Part shown: one piece after another, positions 12,502 through 24,059 of the stretch | How the letters are laid out: every line of letters begins with the position of its first letter | How positions within the stretch are numbered: position 1 is the stretch's first letter | NCBI RefSeq assembly: GCF_040581485.1 | Contig: NC_090135.1 | Coordinates: 11,587,001-11,651,000 of the forward strand | Direction: 5' to 3' | Origin: Linepithema humile | Lineage: Eukaryota > Arthropoda > Insecta > Hymenoptera > Formicidae | DNA: 64,000 nt | Translations under genes and position numbers: made by a program | The notes under the pieces: generated by a model | Told to the model about the DNA's origin: nothing | The model's input: the letters and a program-made list of their open reading frames with translations, nothing else | Databases searched by the model: none

Positions 12502-13641
12502 TTACAGCGCGCGCTGATCCGGATTATTAAGATTCCCTTGATCTTTGTTCAATTCAGAGATACATGCCCACTGTCCCTCAGAATTCTCACGCCAGAGAGA
12601 AACTTTGTTGTCTCCTCCACTGACCGCTAGGATGCCACCTGTTAATGACCAACTGACGTTCCAGATTACATCATCAAAAACATTAAGGACATTTGGTGTC
12701 CAGCTGGCGTAATCATTGGATGTCCATACAACCACACGGCGATCTTGTGAACAAGATGCCAAAGTGGCTCTTGATGGGCCAACTGCTGGTGCCCAGGCTA
12801 CGTCTCGTACCTGATAAAAAATATTTAGATATACAAATTTTATAGTTCAAATAATTTTATTCCACTTAAATGCAAATTTAAATAATACCCAATCACTGTG
12901 TGCCTCCAGTTTATTCTCTTCTAACCATCTATCCCCTTCCTCCTTCCATATTTTTACTAAATTATCACAACCACCAGTTGCTAATCTCTTCATAGGACCA
13001 CTCCTTTGAGTTGCATTGGTGTCAACACCAGAATCAATCGCTGGACACCAACTGACTGCATTACATCCAATCGTATGAGCGTTTGTTATTTTCTGCATGT
13101 GCCAAGTATCCCCAGTATTTGTAAGAATAGAAATTGATCCATCTGAACTGCCACAAGCCAAGATCAAACCAAACTCGTGCGGTGCCCATGCAACCGAATT
13201 AACAGATGAATCATGACCCGTATGCTCATATATCTTTGTCCATTCACCAAGTTCTTTCCAGATAATAACTTTTCTGCAAGAACACTCGTTTATATGTAAA
13301 ATAATTAGATGTACATAACTGTGTTATTATTAAATTTCTAAATACAACTATGTGCCATCTGTTTACAAATTTAAATTACAAAAAAGAATATTGGTATACC
13401 TGTCATAACTGCAAGATGCTAGAAGATTGCCAAATTTAGGATGGGCCCATGCAACCTGCCATACAGGGCCAATGTGTCCCTTGAGAACAGTAACTAAGCT
13501 TTGAGTGCCGTTTTTTAAATCAAATATTTTCACCGAATTATCACTTGAGCATGTAGCTAACCTCAATCCATAATAATCCATTTCCGCGTCATGAATCATG
13601 TCTTCGTGACCGGTATCAACAGTATTTAAAACGGACACCAT
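12502..13641 (-). CDS. Sec13: Sec13, COPII coat and nuclear pore WD40 protein
   Basis: Sec13 is a six-bladed WD40 protein that pairs with Sec31 in the outer COPII coat and with Nup145C/Nup96 in the nuclear pore. Three exons on the minus strand, 13641-13400, 13273-12889 and 12810-12502, join in phase to about 311 aa, the usual size. The N-terminus (MVSVLNTVDTGHEDMIHDAE) and the repeats ending in VKIFD, VIIWK, VKIWK, VVVWT and VSLWRE are typical. An in-frame GTG or ATG-like extension to 13668 exists, but the chosen ATG matches the family start. A DRE motif lies about 100 bp upstream at 13740. The gene is divergent from the TMEM63 gene. Confidence 0.95.
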
Positions 13642-13739
13642 TTTTAAAAAATCCTTATTTGCTGGCAATCAACGTAAGATTAAATATGCGTGAAAATCAA
13701 TTGCAAAACAAAAATGATTACTCGCGTATCGTAGAATAA

Positions 13740-13747
13740 TATCGATA
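13740..13747. promoter_or_regulatory. DRE motif upstream of Sec13
   Basis: The exact palindrome TATCGATA, the DREF binding element of insect housekeeping promoters, occurs about 100 bp upstream of the Sec13 start codon. Its position and the housekeeping nature of the gene support a role, but the 8-mer alone is not proof. Confidence 0.5.
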
Positions 13748-13819
13748 CAGCATCACTTTGTGATTTACGTGGAAGTATATGCGCGAGAATAGTTCGCGCA
13801 TATTCTATGCGCGCAACCT

Positions 13820-14140
13820 GCTGGAACGGTCAGAAACACTCCATTTTAGCCGGGATTTTATGAAATTGTTAACAGGAGCACATGATGACTGATGCCCTAT
13901 TTACACCGAAGGATGATTCTGCTTGTGGCTCATCCGATCACTTTCGCCTTCAGTGTGATTTTCAATGTGTTTCAATGCGTCTACATTACTCGCGCGGATG
14001 AACCACAAGCAGGATCATCCTTCGGTGTAGATAGGGCATGAGGAGCTCACTAGGGACTCTATGCTTCTCTATCATCATATGCTCCTGTTAACTCCTATTA
14101 ATTTCTTGAAATCCCTGCTAAAATATCTGGCCGTTCTAGC
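13820..14140. repeat. Palindromic MITE between Sec13 and TMEM63
   Basis: The left side (about 13820-13932) and right side (about 13995-14140) are inverted copies. The outermost matched blocks are GCTGGAACGGTC on the left and, read in reverse complement, GCTAGAACGGCC on the right. Shared inner blocks include AACAGGAGCA and CACCGAAGGATGAT. The right arm has about 35 extra bases. No reading frame is present. The element occupies about a third of the spacer between two divergent genes, so it sits in promoter territory. Confidence 0.8.
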
Positions 14141-14674
14141 GAGTAATTTGATTTTTCTACATGCTTCTGGGCTACTTTTGACAGTGTTAAGATACTCGTA
14201 AAACACTAAAGTAATTAAAACGTCTTTTTTTTTATTTTTGGAAAATTGTTGCAAATTTAAAATGCCAATTTTTGTTGCAAATTTAAAATGCGAATTAAAG
14301 AAATTAAAAAACGATGTTCTTTTTTAGAACGTTTTTAGGACGTCTTAAAGATATCTTTTCTAAAACGTTTTTGTTGCTTGTACCTCAAATCTGGCGTCAC
14401 TGGCTATATATAGAGATCAATGACTGTCACATAACATATTGGTGTATGTGTATATGTGTTTGCTAAAAAGTCGGAATGACGTTTCACGGTACGTACTGGT
14501 ATTTACTGGTACATGTATGTACTCAAAGCAAAGTCAGGTCAGGTTAAGTTAGATTACAGTGAAGCATACTTTTCCAACAGCAGCGAATATATGATGTGTC
14601 AAATTGACACACGTTCGCTAACATGCACTTTCGTATTTGTTTAACAGCATACTGATTCACGTGTTTTATCGACT

Positions 14675-17600
14675 ATGGATTACGTCTCTGAAAAGTAAGT
14701 GACGAAATTGCAAATCACTGCGCACTTTTTCTTACCTTATGATTGTACAATGTTTTTACGATTAACCATTCTTGACGCTTATCACTTTTCTCTTTTGTAT
14801 TATATATATATATCATTTGTATTATTTGTATCTCTATAATTTGTGGAGCCTGATAACGTTCAGTTAATGAATAAAGTAATGAGATATGTGTCATACTTTC
14901 CGAAGATGTCATAGTCATAGTTTATATTTTCATCTATATCGTATGTTTACTAAACTTTCAATTTGTCTACATATATGTGAAAATAATTCACCATGATTTG
15001 TAGTATAAATTTAATTTAATTTTAATTTACTTTAATTTTTTTTGTGGTTTTACTTGCTGCTGTTTATATTATTGTTTACTAGAATGACATTGTATAAATA
15101 ATGTTTAATTATAATTATAGCAATATTATTTTAATAATTTTCATCTCGTGAATGTTCCGCATATTTTGTTATTGATTATTATTGATAATGAAATATCAAT
15201 GTTCAACATATATTCATCTTTAAAGAGACAGAGAGGTTAAGAAAAAGATTCGATTAAGACAATTAAGAAATATTCACAATAAAGGTTTATTATATATTTT
15301 TTATTTTTTATATTACAGTACCACTCCTTTCTTAAATACATGCATTCCCATTCCTCGAAGCAACAAGACAATAATCACAGATGTGTATGCAGGAATACCA
15401 GAGAATTTATTGATAAATGTAGTAGGATTTTTGGTAAGATATTGTGGTTTATTTAAAATATATATTGTCACAGAAAAATATGAATTACATATATGCTAGA
15501 AAATTATTAACATAATTATTAAATTGGCATTTAACATAACACAAAGTTTTTTGGCAGCTTTTGGTTAGTTTATTTGGCCTGTTACGTAAGAAGGCATGGA
15601 ATTATGGACGCCTCGCATTGCTACACAAATCTGATAATAGATGGATGGAGCTGTTCTACGGTGTTGATAAAAATAGAGATACCGATCCTTTATGTGTAGA
15701 AGCTTCTGTCACTTCTCAACTCTCTCAACTGGATAGAGGATTTCTCTCATGGATTGTCACTGCTTTTAAGATTACGTTAGTATCATAGTACATTTGGAAT
15801 ATTTTATTCACTTATAGTACATCTATAATTTACACTCTTATCATGTGCTTTTATAATTGCAGAGATGATGAATTATTACAACGCGCTGGTCCTGATGGAT
15901 TGTTATATATTTTGTTTGAACGTTGCTTAATAATATTGACTTTCATGATGGTCATTGTCTCTTTATGTATAGCTTTACCCATAAATTTTCACGGAACGAT
16001 GCAGGGAGACAGTGCAACATTTAGTCATACAACATTATCAAATTTAGATCCTTCATCTTCATGGATTTGGGTGCACACGATATTGCTCTTGTGTTACCTG
16101 CCAGTTGGTGGATTTGTTATGAGATATTGTTTAAAGCAGGTATTGCAATAATTATTCTGTTGCACATAATTTAAAATATTTTGTTCTTTATAAGAATGTT
16201 ATATACTCGTAATATTTATATAATATTTATGTTATTTGTGTATAATACATAATATAATTACATTTGATCTTTTATATAAATAGGTGCGAGATATTAAACC
16301 TACAGGAGAATTTGCAGCAAAAACATTGTTAATTACAGATATACCAAAATATCAATGTACTATTGAGAACCTCAGCGAATATTTTAAGTATGTAGAAAAG
16401 TACTTTTTTTAATTATTTTCTTATAGCGTATATATGCATACGTTTTATTGTTTTGCTTTAGGAGTACAATGAATAACATTTTTTTTGAAAAATTGTATTG
16501 GCGACTTTTTTAGAGAAGCATTTCCTACTTTAACAGTAGAGGACATTACACTGGCTCACGATATAAGACGTCTTTCAAACTTGGATGAAAAAAGAGATTG
16601 TGCAGAGCAGGCGCGTTTATATTGCGAAAGTTATGCTAAGAACAGAGAACCTTTGCAAATGTATCCTTATCCATGCGGCCAAGTAATTGGATATTGTTGC
16701 AAAAAGGTAAATATACTAAATAATAAAATTTACAAATAAAGTAATAAATACGAACAAAGGGGATATTGAGCCATGTAAAGTGTTAGCGTTTAGTGTTTAC
16801 GCATGCGTTTAAATTATTGTACTGAGGATGGTTAAATCGTTGACCGAAACGTTTTAATGATGTATCATTGTAGTTTGTCAAAATTGTAATTATTAATGTT
16901 AACAACTATCATAGCTCGATATCCCTTTTGTTCTATTTATCATTTTATTTATTTACAGGAACCTGTGAGGTACTCTAATTTATTATAAAATCTATAAAAC
17001 TGATTATTTTGAATTTATATCGTCGCAAATTAGTACCTTTAATGGAAAATTTAAATTTGTAGCAAGTGGATGCACAAGAATTCTATACCAATGAAGAGAT
17101 ACGGTTAACAGCATTAGTTGAGGAAGAAAAGAAGGTGGCACTTAGTAGTCCTCTTGGAGTAGCTTTTGTAACTTTAGGTATTTTTATGTTACATGTTTAA
17201 TGTATAATGTTTTTTGTCGTTCTTAACACAAAAAATTCACGGCATACAATTAACAGGAACACCTGGTGCAGCAAAAATTATGCGCAAACAATTGAGGTCT
17301 TCGCTAAGTGTAAAATGGACTGTGAATTATGCACCGATGCCGTCAGATATATTTTGGGAAAATCTGAGCATCCCCAGGCCGTGTTGGTATCTAAACGCTG
17401 TATTGATAAATTGCGCTTTGGCGACAATATTGTTTTTCCTTACTACACCGGCAGTAAGTAAATTTTTTTAGCATAAACATACAATGAAAATTAAATAAGT
17501 AGATTTAAAAAAGATAACTGAACATAGGAAAGATAAAGGAACTTAAAAGTAACAAAGAAATATGAGATACTTAACATGTTGATATAAATAACGTTTTAAT

Positions 17601-19757
17601 GATTAATTTTTTTCATAGTTTTATTTACACGTCGTCAAGAAATTAGAAAAGTTACTTAGATATATTAAATATTTGTATATTTTTTAAGTATTTAATATAT
17701 TTTGTAAACTTTTTTACATTTTAGGTTATCGTGACCAATGTCAATAAATTACCAGTTACTGGAGAAATTATGAATTTGAGTCCGGTGGTCTCATCCTTTC
17801 TGCCTACGGTGTTGTTGGTCAGTGTGGCTGCTCTAATGCCTGTCCTAGTTGCGAAAGGCGAGTCGCTTGTAAGGCATTGGACCAGGAGCAGTTTAAATCG
17901 TGCTGTTATGAGGAAAACGTTACTTCTTTTGTTACTGATGGTGCTTATACTACCTAGTTTAGGTTTAACCAGTGCTGAAGCATTTTTAGAATGGACTGTG
18001 AATGTCCGTAATGAAACGGCGCGATGGGAATGTGTATTTTTACCAGATCAGGTATTTTTATCTCACAATAAATATGAAGCATTTATTCTATAGCAATAAG
18101 ATTAATAATATTTAACAAAATTTGATGAAGAATAAGGGATTACCTTCCAATGATGATCTTGAGTTTGATAAATGTTATCAAAGTCCTCGTCTTGAATAAC
18201 AAGAAAAAGGTTTTAGTCGTAACTCATTTTTTTGTTACTCAAGACTTGATAAGGATCTTGATAACATATGTCAAAGTTAAGGTCATTGGGAGATGGTCCC
18301 CTATTCTTCAGTTTTATCAAAAATTTCTTATTGATCAGTTGTTAGTATAATTTTTTATTAGTGTAATATTTGTACAATAGATCTATACAGAAATTTAAAA
18401 TTTCCAGGGTGCTCTTTTTGTAAATTATGTTATAACTGCGGCCTTGCTTGGAAGTGGATTGGAATTAGTCAGATTCCCTGAACTCGCGCTGTACACTTTT
18501 AGACTTTGTGTAGCTCGCAGTCGGGCAGAAAGAATACATGTGAGAAAAGCAGTGTTGTGGGAATTTCCGTTGGGAGCTCATTATGCATGGTTGTTGTTAG
18601 TCTTTACTATGACAACCGTCTACAGTTTAGCGTGTCCTTTAATCACTCCTTTTGGTCTTCTATATCTTGTGGTTAAACATTTGGTACGTTTGTCAGTACT
18701 TTGCAATTGGAACTATGATTTAGATAGTACAAGATAGTCTTCGTATAACATAAAAATTCTCTACATAAAAGTTTTCTAATTTTTTTTCTATGCAAATAGA
18801 ATTGAATAGACTATGAAACTTTTCGAATATTTTGATATGGTCGTTACACAATTTTCTTCAAAATATATTTATTTCCGAGACATTAATGTTTCGTGGTTCT
18901 TTCAAGATTACTGAAACTATTACTTCTTTTTTAGGTGGATAGACATAATTTGTGTTTTGCTTATGGACCGAGCATCGGCGGTGGCCAATTGGCCGGAGCA
19001 GCAGTTGGTGCTGCAGGAGCTGCGCCGGTTTTAGCTCAAGCTGCTCTTTTAGCTTTAGGCCTTGTACGGGGAGGTCTATCTGCATTAGCTGCAGTACAAC
19101 TCAGTGGTCTCTGTGCAAGTATTCTAGGCTTGGTAACCGGTGTTACGTTACCATTATCGAAAACTAAGGTATACAGCTTGAATAATTTTAATATAGAAAG
19201 ACTTATAAATTTTGTTAAAAATTATACCATATAGATTAATGAGTTATCTACACCAATATATTATACTAACGAACTAACATTTTAAAGCATCTTTCTCAAA
19301 TAAGTTGTTATTTTATATACAGTAAATTGATTAATTAATTTAACTATTTAAAAAACTTAAATTTATTATAAAAGAATTTAGTTTAACTGCTAAAAATTAA
19401 ACATAGTTTAAATTTTAATAGTATATATTTCATATACATAAAATAATCAAAAATTAAAACTGTCTCGTTAGAAAATTAAAAACTTTAACGATCTCTTTTA
19501 AGAAAAAAAAGTATAATTTTTAATTATTATTAATCGCTAATCAATTTTATTAGATGCAAGTACCAAAAAGGGGGGACCTCTCAGGGGGTCAAAATTTTGT
19601 GGCACCAGTATTGCGGAAGAATCAGGCATCTGTAGAAGAAACTATATCGACTGCTTCGAATTCAGAAGTGAATTTAGCAAGTCCAAGAAGTACCACTTCT
19701 TCTGTAGAAGAAAGTCCAAAGCTTTACCAAAATTACAGTGGTGAGCAGAGAGTTTAA
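14675..19757 (+). CDS. Tmem63: TMEM63/OSCA family mechanosensitive cation channel
   Basis: This is a multi-pass membrane protein of the OSCA/TMEM63 (CSC1-like, DUF221) family of stretch- and osmosensitive channels. Twelve exons join in phase: 14675-14694, 15319-15433, 15558-15775, 15863-16139, 16284-16387, 16514-16706, 17063-17177, 17257-17453, 17725-18051, 18408-18683, 18935-19168 and 19554-19757, for about 759 aa. Family features are the early membrane segment with NVVGFLLLVSLFGLLRKKAW, the second and third membrane segments after RAGPDGLLYILFER, a cytosolic RNA-binding-like domain containing DAQEFYT, and later membrane helices ending with YGLLY-type and VDRHNLCFAYGP motifs. The splice into exon 6 skips a nearer AG because only the acceptor at 16513 keeps the family sequence. 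Introns 6 and 9 each contain a palindromic element. The C-terminal tail is Ser/Thr-rich and unconserved. Confidence 0.93.
16752..16933. repeat. Short inverted-repeat element with hammerhead-like core word
   Basis: The element lies in TMEM63 intron 6. It begins GAACAAAGGGGATATTGAGC and ends with the reverse complement of GAACAAAAGGGATATCGAGC, giving 24-bp termini with three mismatches and AT-rich flanks that also mirror. The middle contains CTGAGGA (16822-16828), a short stem, then GAAAC (16846-16850), the word order of a hammerhead ribozyme core. It has no coding capacity. Confidence 0.7.
18127..18309. repeat. Palindromic MITE in TMEM63 intron 9
   Basis: Nearly the whole 183 bp is one imperfect palindrome. 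The ends read GAAGAATAAGGG and, in reverse complement from the right, GAAGAATAGGGG. Matching blocks such as CCAATGA, ATGTTATCAA and TCTTGA run to the centre near 18215. It lies wholly within the intron and away from the splice sites. The RNA of this intron could fold into a hairpin of about 85 bp. Confidence 0.8.
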
Positions 19758-21279
19758 TCTCTGTATTTATATTATGTTTGATACATGCACTAATATATAA
19801 AATGCTTCATAATTTATTTAAGAAATTATAAACATGTTCTAATTCTCTTAGATAATTGTGCAACAAGGTAATTGTGCAATTTAAAAAAACAATAGCACAA
19901 AATAATGTACATTCTAAATGTTTTTTATATCAACATAAGTTAGTATATATTAAAAAAAACTACGAAATATTAAAATCACTACCTATTCTCATTTATGATT
20001 AACTTTTAAATCTTTATTTTGCTTAAAAATTTGAGATTAAGAAAAACTTAATTTTTTTTATTAATATATTCATTTGTATCACTCATTTGTATAAATATAG
20101 ATATACATTTTATAAAATCTCTTACTATATATAATAATATGCTTCGAGTAATTGCTATTTAAAGAATATTGCGTAGAATCTCGAAAAACAAATGGACCTA
20201 TCTTATTTTGAATTTGGCAATATAAAGCAGCTATTGTAATTACATTTATTACATTTTAATATTATAACTGTATTATATTAGCTTGTTTATAACATATTAC
20301 TATGTAATAATATTAAGAAAAAATTAACTTAGAACTGTTATATATTTAATTAAATGTAGTAACCTTTTCTTTACATTTTTTTTATAAATAATATTAATAT
20401 TTGGTTAAGGAAATTTGAAATAATCTCTGTAACAATATGTATATATATATGTATATATATATATATATTAGCTTTACTTATTAAATTATGATATTAATAA
20501 TTATAGTTTTGAATAGTTTAGCTATCTTTAAATTTCAGTACTTTGTACTGCGATAATTGCAATACAGCTAAACAGGATATTATTATTATGGAATTATTTT
20601 ATTATGATGTATTATTTTATTATGTATTATTTTATTATGAAAGTTACACAAGAGAGAATGCATATTATAGTAATATTTTATGTATTTTTTATCCTATTTA
20701 TATAAAAGTGGTGCATTTCAATCACGTATATATAAGGATGAGAAATTATAAATAACAATTCACAACTTTATTAAATATATTTAATGCAATAAATAATGAT
20801 TAATACACTATTTCAATTTTTTCCAAATATTTTTCCTACATTTTTACAATTTTTTAAATAGTTTTCATAATAAATAAATAGACAATTTGAGGTAATAACT
20901 ATTATTATTTTGAATATTTTTGTAACTTAGTGATATCGAAAAATATTTTCAACAAAAGTTGAATGATTCCGAAAAAGATGTAATCTACTTCGAATAATAA
21001 TTATGGAAACTGTAATAAGTAGTGGCTTTTGAACTGAAAAATATATTTCTTCATCGCATTACTCATGCTAAATGTTGCAACGTTCCCTATAAGCCTCTTA
21101 ACAAGCCAATCGATTATTTTAAATCTCGTCTCTTTTTCACAGTGACTAGTGTTTTTATCACTTATTCTACTATTATCATTAGTGGTATTATATTACCTTA
21201 GAAGTAAAGTATGGAAATATATAATTATATAATTTTTTAAAATTATTCAATTTTATTGTTAGCTATTCCATTCATTTGT
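19758..21279. other. Convergent spacer, TMEM63 and PIG-Z
   Basis: This AT-rich spacer of about 1.5 kb should contain both 3' UTRs. It includes an (AT)n/(GTATAT)n microsatellite at about 20436-20468 and A/T-rich low-complexity DNA. A reverse-strand AATAAA (TTTATT at 21252) lies about 25 bp past the PIG-Z stop. No coding exon was seen. Confidence 0.6.
20436..20468. repeat. TA/GTATAT microsatellite
   Basis: A simple run of alternating TA with interspersed G lies in the 3' spacer of the TMEM63 gene. Confidence 0.75.
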
Positions 21280-24059
21280 TCATCCACTGTGCTTACTTTG
21301 CTTCGACTCAGGCACAAAATATTCGATTTTCAGCAACAACAACCCAAATTGTTCGACATATTCGCCTATATACCTCACAGCTTCGATAAAATTGCTAAAA
21401 ATGCCATCGCGCGGCTGATATATTAAAAAATACATCAGCCCATCGAGCAACGATGGTAATCTCTCCACAGAAATGTGAGGATAAAAAGTCTTGACTACGT
21501 GGAATCTGAACAGATGCGACCGATTGTTCTGCAATAATTCCGCGAACTCGGTTATCGCGGAGGCTGGCAACGCGTAATACAGTCTGTAGGGTATCCTCTT
21601 GACGATGAACTTTTCTTCGCAGTCCTTGATTCTCCGAGCGATACTGTCGAACACCTGCTGCAGCGGCTTGGAGCCCTGCTCGTACAAGTGAAAGTCCTGC
21701 GTCAGCTTGTACTTGTGATTGCTGCTGCTACGGTAGACCCTGCGTGTGTTGCGCAACTGAAGCAGCGCCGTGGGCAGCGAGTAACTGTACGAAGTGTACA
21801 GGTGTACATGCGTGAGATGCGGCTTGGCCTGCAGCTCCGTCGCGATGTGCGACGTTAGCGGGAAAACCCCGCCCTGGTGCGCCAGAGCGTAGAAGAAGGC
21901 CAGCAGCAGGTTGCTGACGTACCAGAGCACCAGCTTCCTAGATTTTCGACTCTTCGGTTCAGGCGAATCGTACGATTCGCTGTTACCGTCGAATCTTCGA
22001 ACGATATCCAGGCTGGGAACTTGACTTAGCTCGGGCGCATAAAGGAACACCAGTGGTAGGAGCACAGGGATTATAAAACGAGGTTCCTGATGAGGAAAGA
22101 GAGACAGCAGGGTGATCGGAACGATGAATGTGCACGTCATCAAACCGACGATGCTTTGTAGGCGCGGCAGATGCAACCATTGCGCCTTCAATACACTGCA
22201 AATAAATGCTATTGTTAATTGATCATTTCGCTGCAAAGAACATACGTCTCGAACGGATGTTACTCACCTGTACACCATTTTCACGAACGTCAGCAGTCCA
22301 ACAATTCCCAGGACGCTGAAGAGTAGTGGAACGTTCACCAAGAAATGCAGGAGACGAGGATGCAACCCGTGCGTCTCCAAATTCTTTGCCTCTGCATTGT
22401 ACTTGAAGAAATTAAGCGGCGTCACCACAAAATTGTTTATTCCGACCTGCAATTGGCCTATCTCGCCCGTCGTCAAGTATCCGAAGTAAAAGCTATCGAC
22501 TAGAATAAAGAACAGCGCGGTTGGTAGTCCGCAAAGAACGAAAACGAACATCCTGACATGGAAGTCTTTGAAGCCGACGCTCCTTGAGCCCAAGCCCCGT
22601 TGCAGCCAGAAGAAGATTGGAGCGAGGGCGAATGCGACGAAAGTCGGCCTGTTAAATATTCCTATCACCGTTATTGTGGCCAGCACGAAGCAGTGGTTCA
22701 GCGAGTGCGACGGCAGCAAAGCCTTAAGCTTATAGTACTTGACTCGTTCCACTCCGGTCGTCGCTTCGCTGTACTTCTTCGAGAGATAATCGCTCTGGAG
22801 CACCACCTGGTATAAAGCAATAAAGCAATAATAATTTTTAATAACGGAATAAAATATTGACAACTTTTTCTTATTCTAATTATAGGATTTTAATTATTTA
22901 AGCAGTAGAACTTAACTAATTGTATGAAAAAATCCTTTTTTTTCCTTCTGCAACATCTAATAGAGCAAAATAAAGTTCTTAATTAAAATTTTCATTATTT
23001 TAAATAACAAAATTTATTTAATTAAATACACGAAAAAAAAGAATTTTTACTCTTTTGCATATAAGAATAAAATATATTTACAATAGAATCACCAATTGAT
23101 TTTGCATTGGAGCTTTTTTGAAAGAAAATTAAATTACCTTCTCCGAATACGCCATACATTGAGCAACTAAGTATAAGAGCGCTGCAGTCAGTACCAGTTC
23201 AATAGAGTTGGATAATGTGCGAGTGGCATAAGTGAGCATGATGTAGGAGCTTGCATATGTGACAAGCCTGACTCTGTAATTCTGCCCATACATACAACAG
23301 ATTTTGTACAAAAAATAATCCGAGAAGAAGGAAAGTGCACACATAAAGAGTCGTGGAAAAAGCACAAAAAAGTACGGCCTCTTCAGGGAGAATCCGAAGA
23401 AGTGGAATGTATATGGAGACAGTCTCTTGAGAATCGCATAAGGCAAGCCGACCACGAGCTGAGGAATTAATGCGGTACGTATGGGAAAGGTGGCGTTGAA
23501 TTCCCATGGTTTGTACACATCAATGTCAAAGTGATCACCTGTAAAAGAGAGCAATGGAATCTTAGGAAGCGAACGCTGAAACACAGTAAAAAATAACAAC
23601 ATACCAGAGATGACTTCAATGGACTGAAAAAATTCATCTGGATGGATGTAGCCTGTCTGTGGTGCAAAAGTAAGGGCTATCCTAAATGCAACCAGAATCC
23701 AATAAAGACCAATCTTACGTCTCACAGGTGCCTCAGACTGGTAGTCGTCAATGGACCTGCGGTACTCGTTTTTATGCTGCTAAATTATAAATTATATGAA
23801 TATAAATACATATAAGCAAACAAATGGAAATCAATAAAAGTAAAATATCGGAAAATATGGATTTATAAATTTACGTGAATTTGTACTGATGTAGATAAAT
23901 TATAAGTAAATATAAATAACAAACATTAACAAACTAGGTCAATTTATACAAATGTAATATACAAATACAAATTTATAAGAAATTTTATTAAGATGTATTT
24001 GATAAAAAATAATCTATACAAAATCTTGTAAAATTATAGAGAATTACCTTCAGTGACAT
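21280..24059 (-). CDS. PIGZ: GPI mannosyltransferase 4 (PIG-Z/Smp3)
   Basis: This is an ER multi-pass glycosyltransferase of the GT22 family that adds the fourth mannose to the GPI anchor precursor. Five exons on the minus strand, 24059-24048, 23776-23605, 23538-23138, 22806-22268 and 22195-21280, join in phase to about 679 aa. The luminal motif TGYIHPDEFFQ (about 46-55) with the following GDHF...YKPWEFN is the PIG-Z signature; the acidic HPDE pair is the conserved catalytic loop of the family. Many hydrophobic segments follow. Exon 1 encodes only MSLK and is supported by a good donor and phase; a start inside exon 2 is the alternative. The 66-bp intron at 23604-23539 has no stop and is a multiple of three, so an unspliced form stays open. 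PIG-B and ALG12 are relatives, but the motif favours PIG-Z. Confidence 0.9.

Larger units (their letters stand above)
13642..14674. other. Divergent spacer, Sec13 and TMEM63
   Basis: This head-to-head spacer of about 1 kb holds the DRE motif at 13740, the palindromic element at 13820-14140 and, at about 14247-14293, a direct duplication of the word TTGTTGCAAATTTAAAATGC. A TATA-like run (CTATATATAG) lies near 14404. No coding sequence was seen. Confidence 0.6.

Noticed and set aside
16455..16513. Earlier acceptor for TMEM63 exon 6 at the CTTTAG
   Set aside because: That choice brings a stop (TTTTTTAG) in the phase set by exon 5; the later acceptor gives the family sequence.
16953..16975. Possible 11-nt microexon of TMEM63 between an AG and a GTACTC donor
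   Set aside because: Including it would shift the next exon out of the frame that encodes the conserved DAQEFYT segment.
23538..23605. Reading the PIG-Z exon straight through as one 198-codon exon
   Set aside because: The 66-bp insert has clean GT and AG ends and interrupts the conserved HPDEFFQ...G-D-x-F segment.
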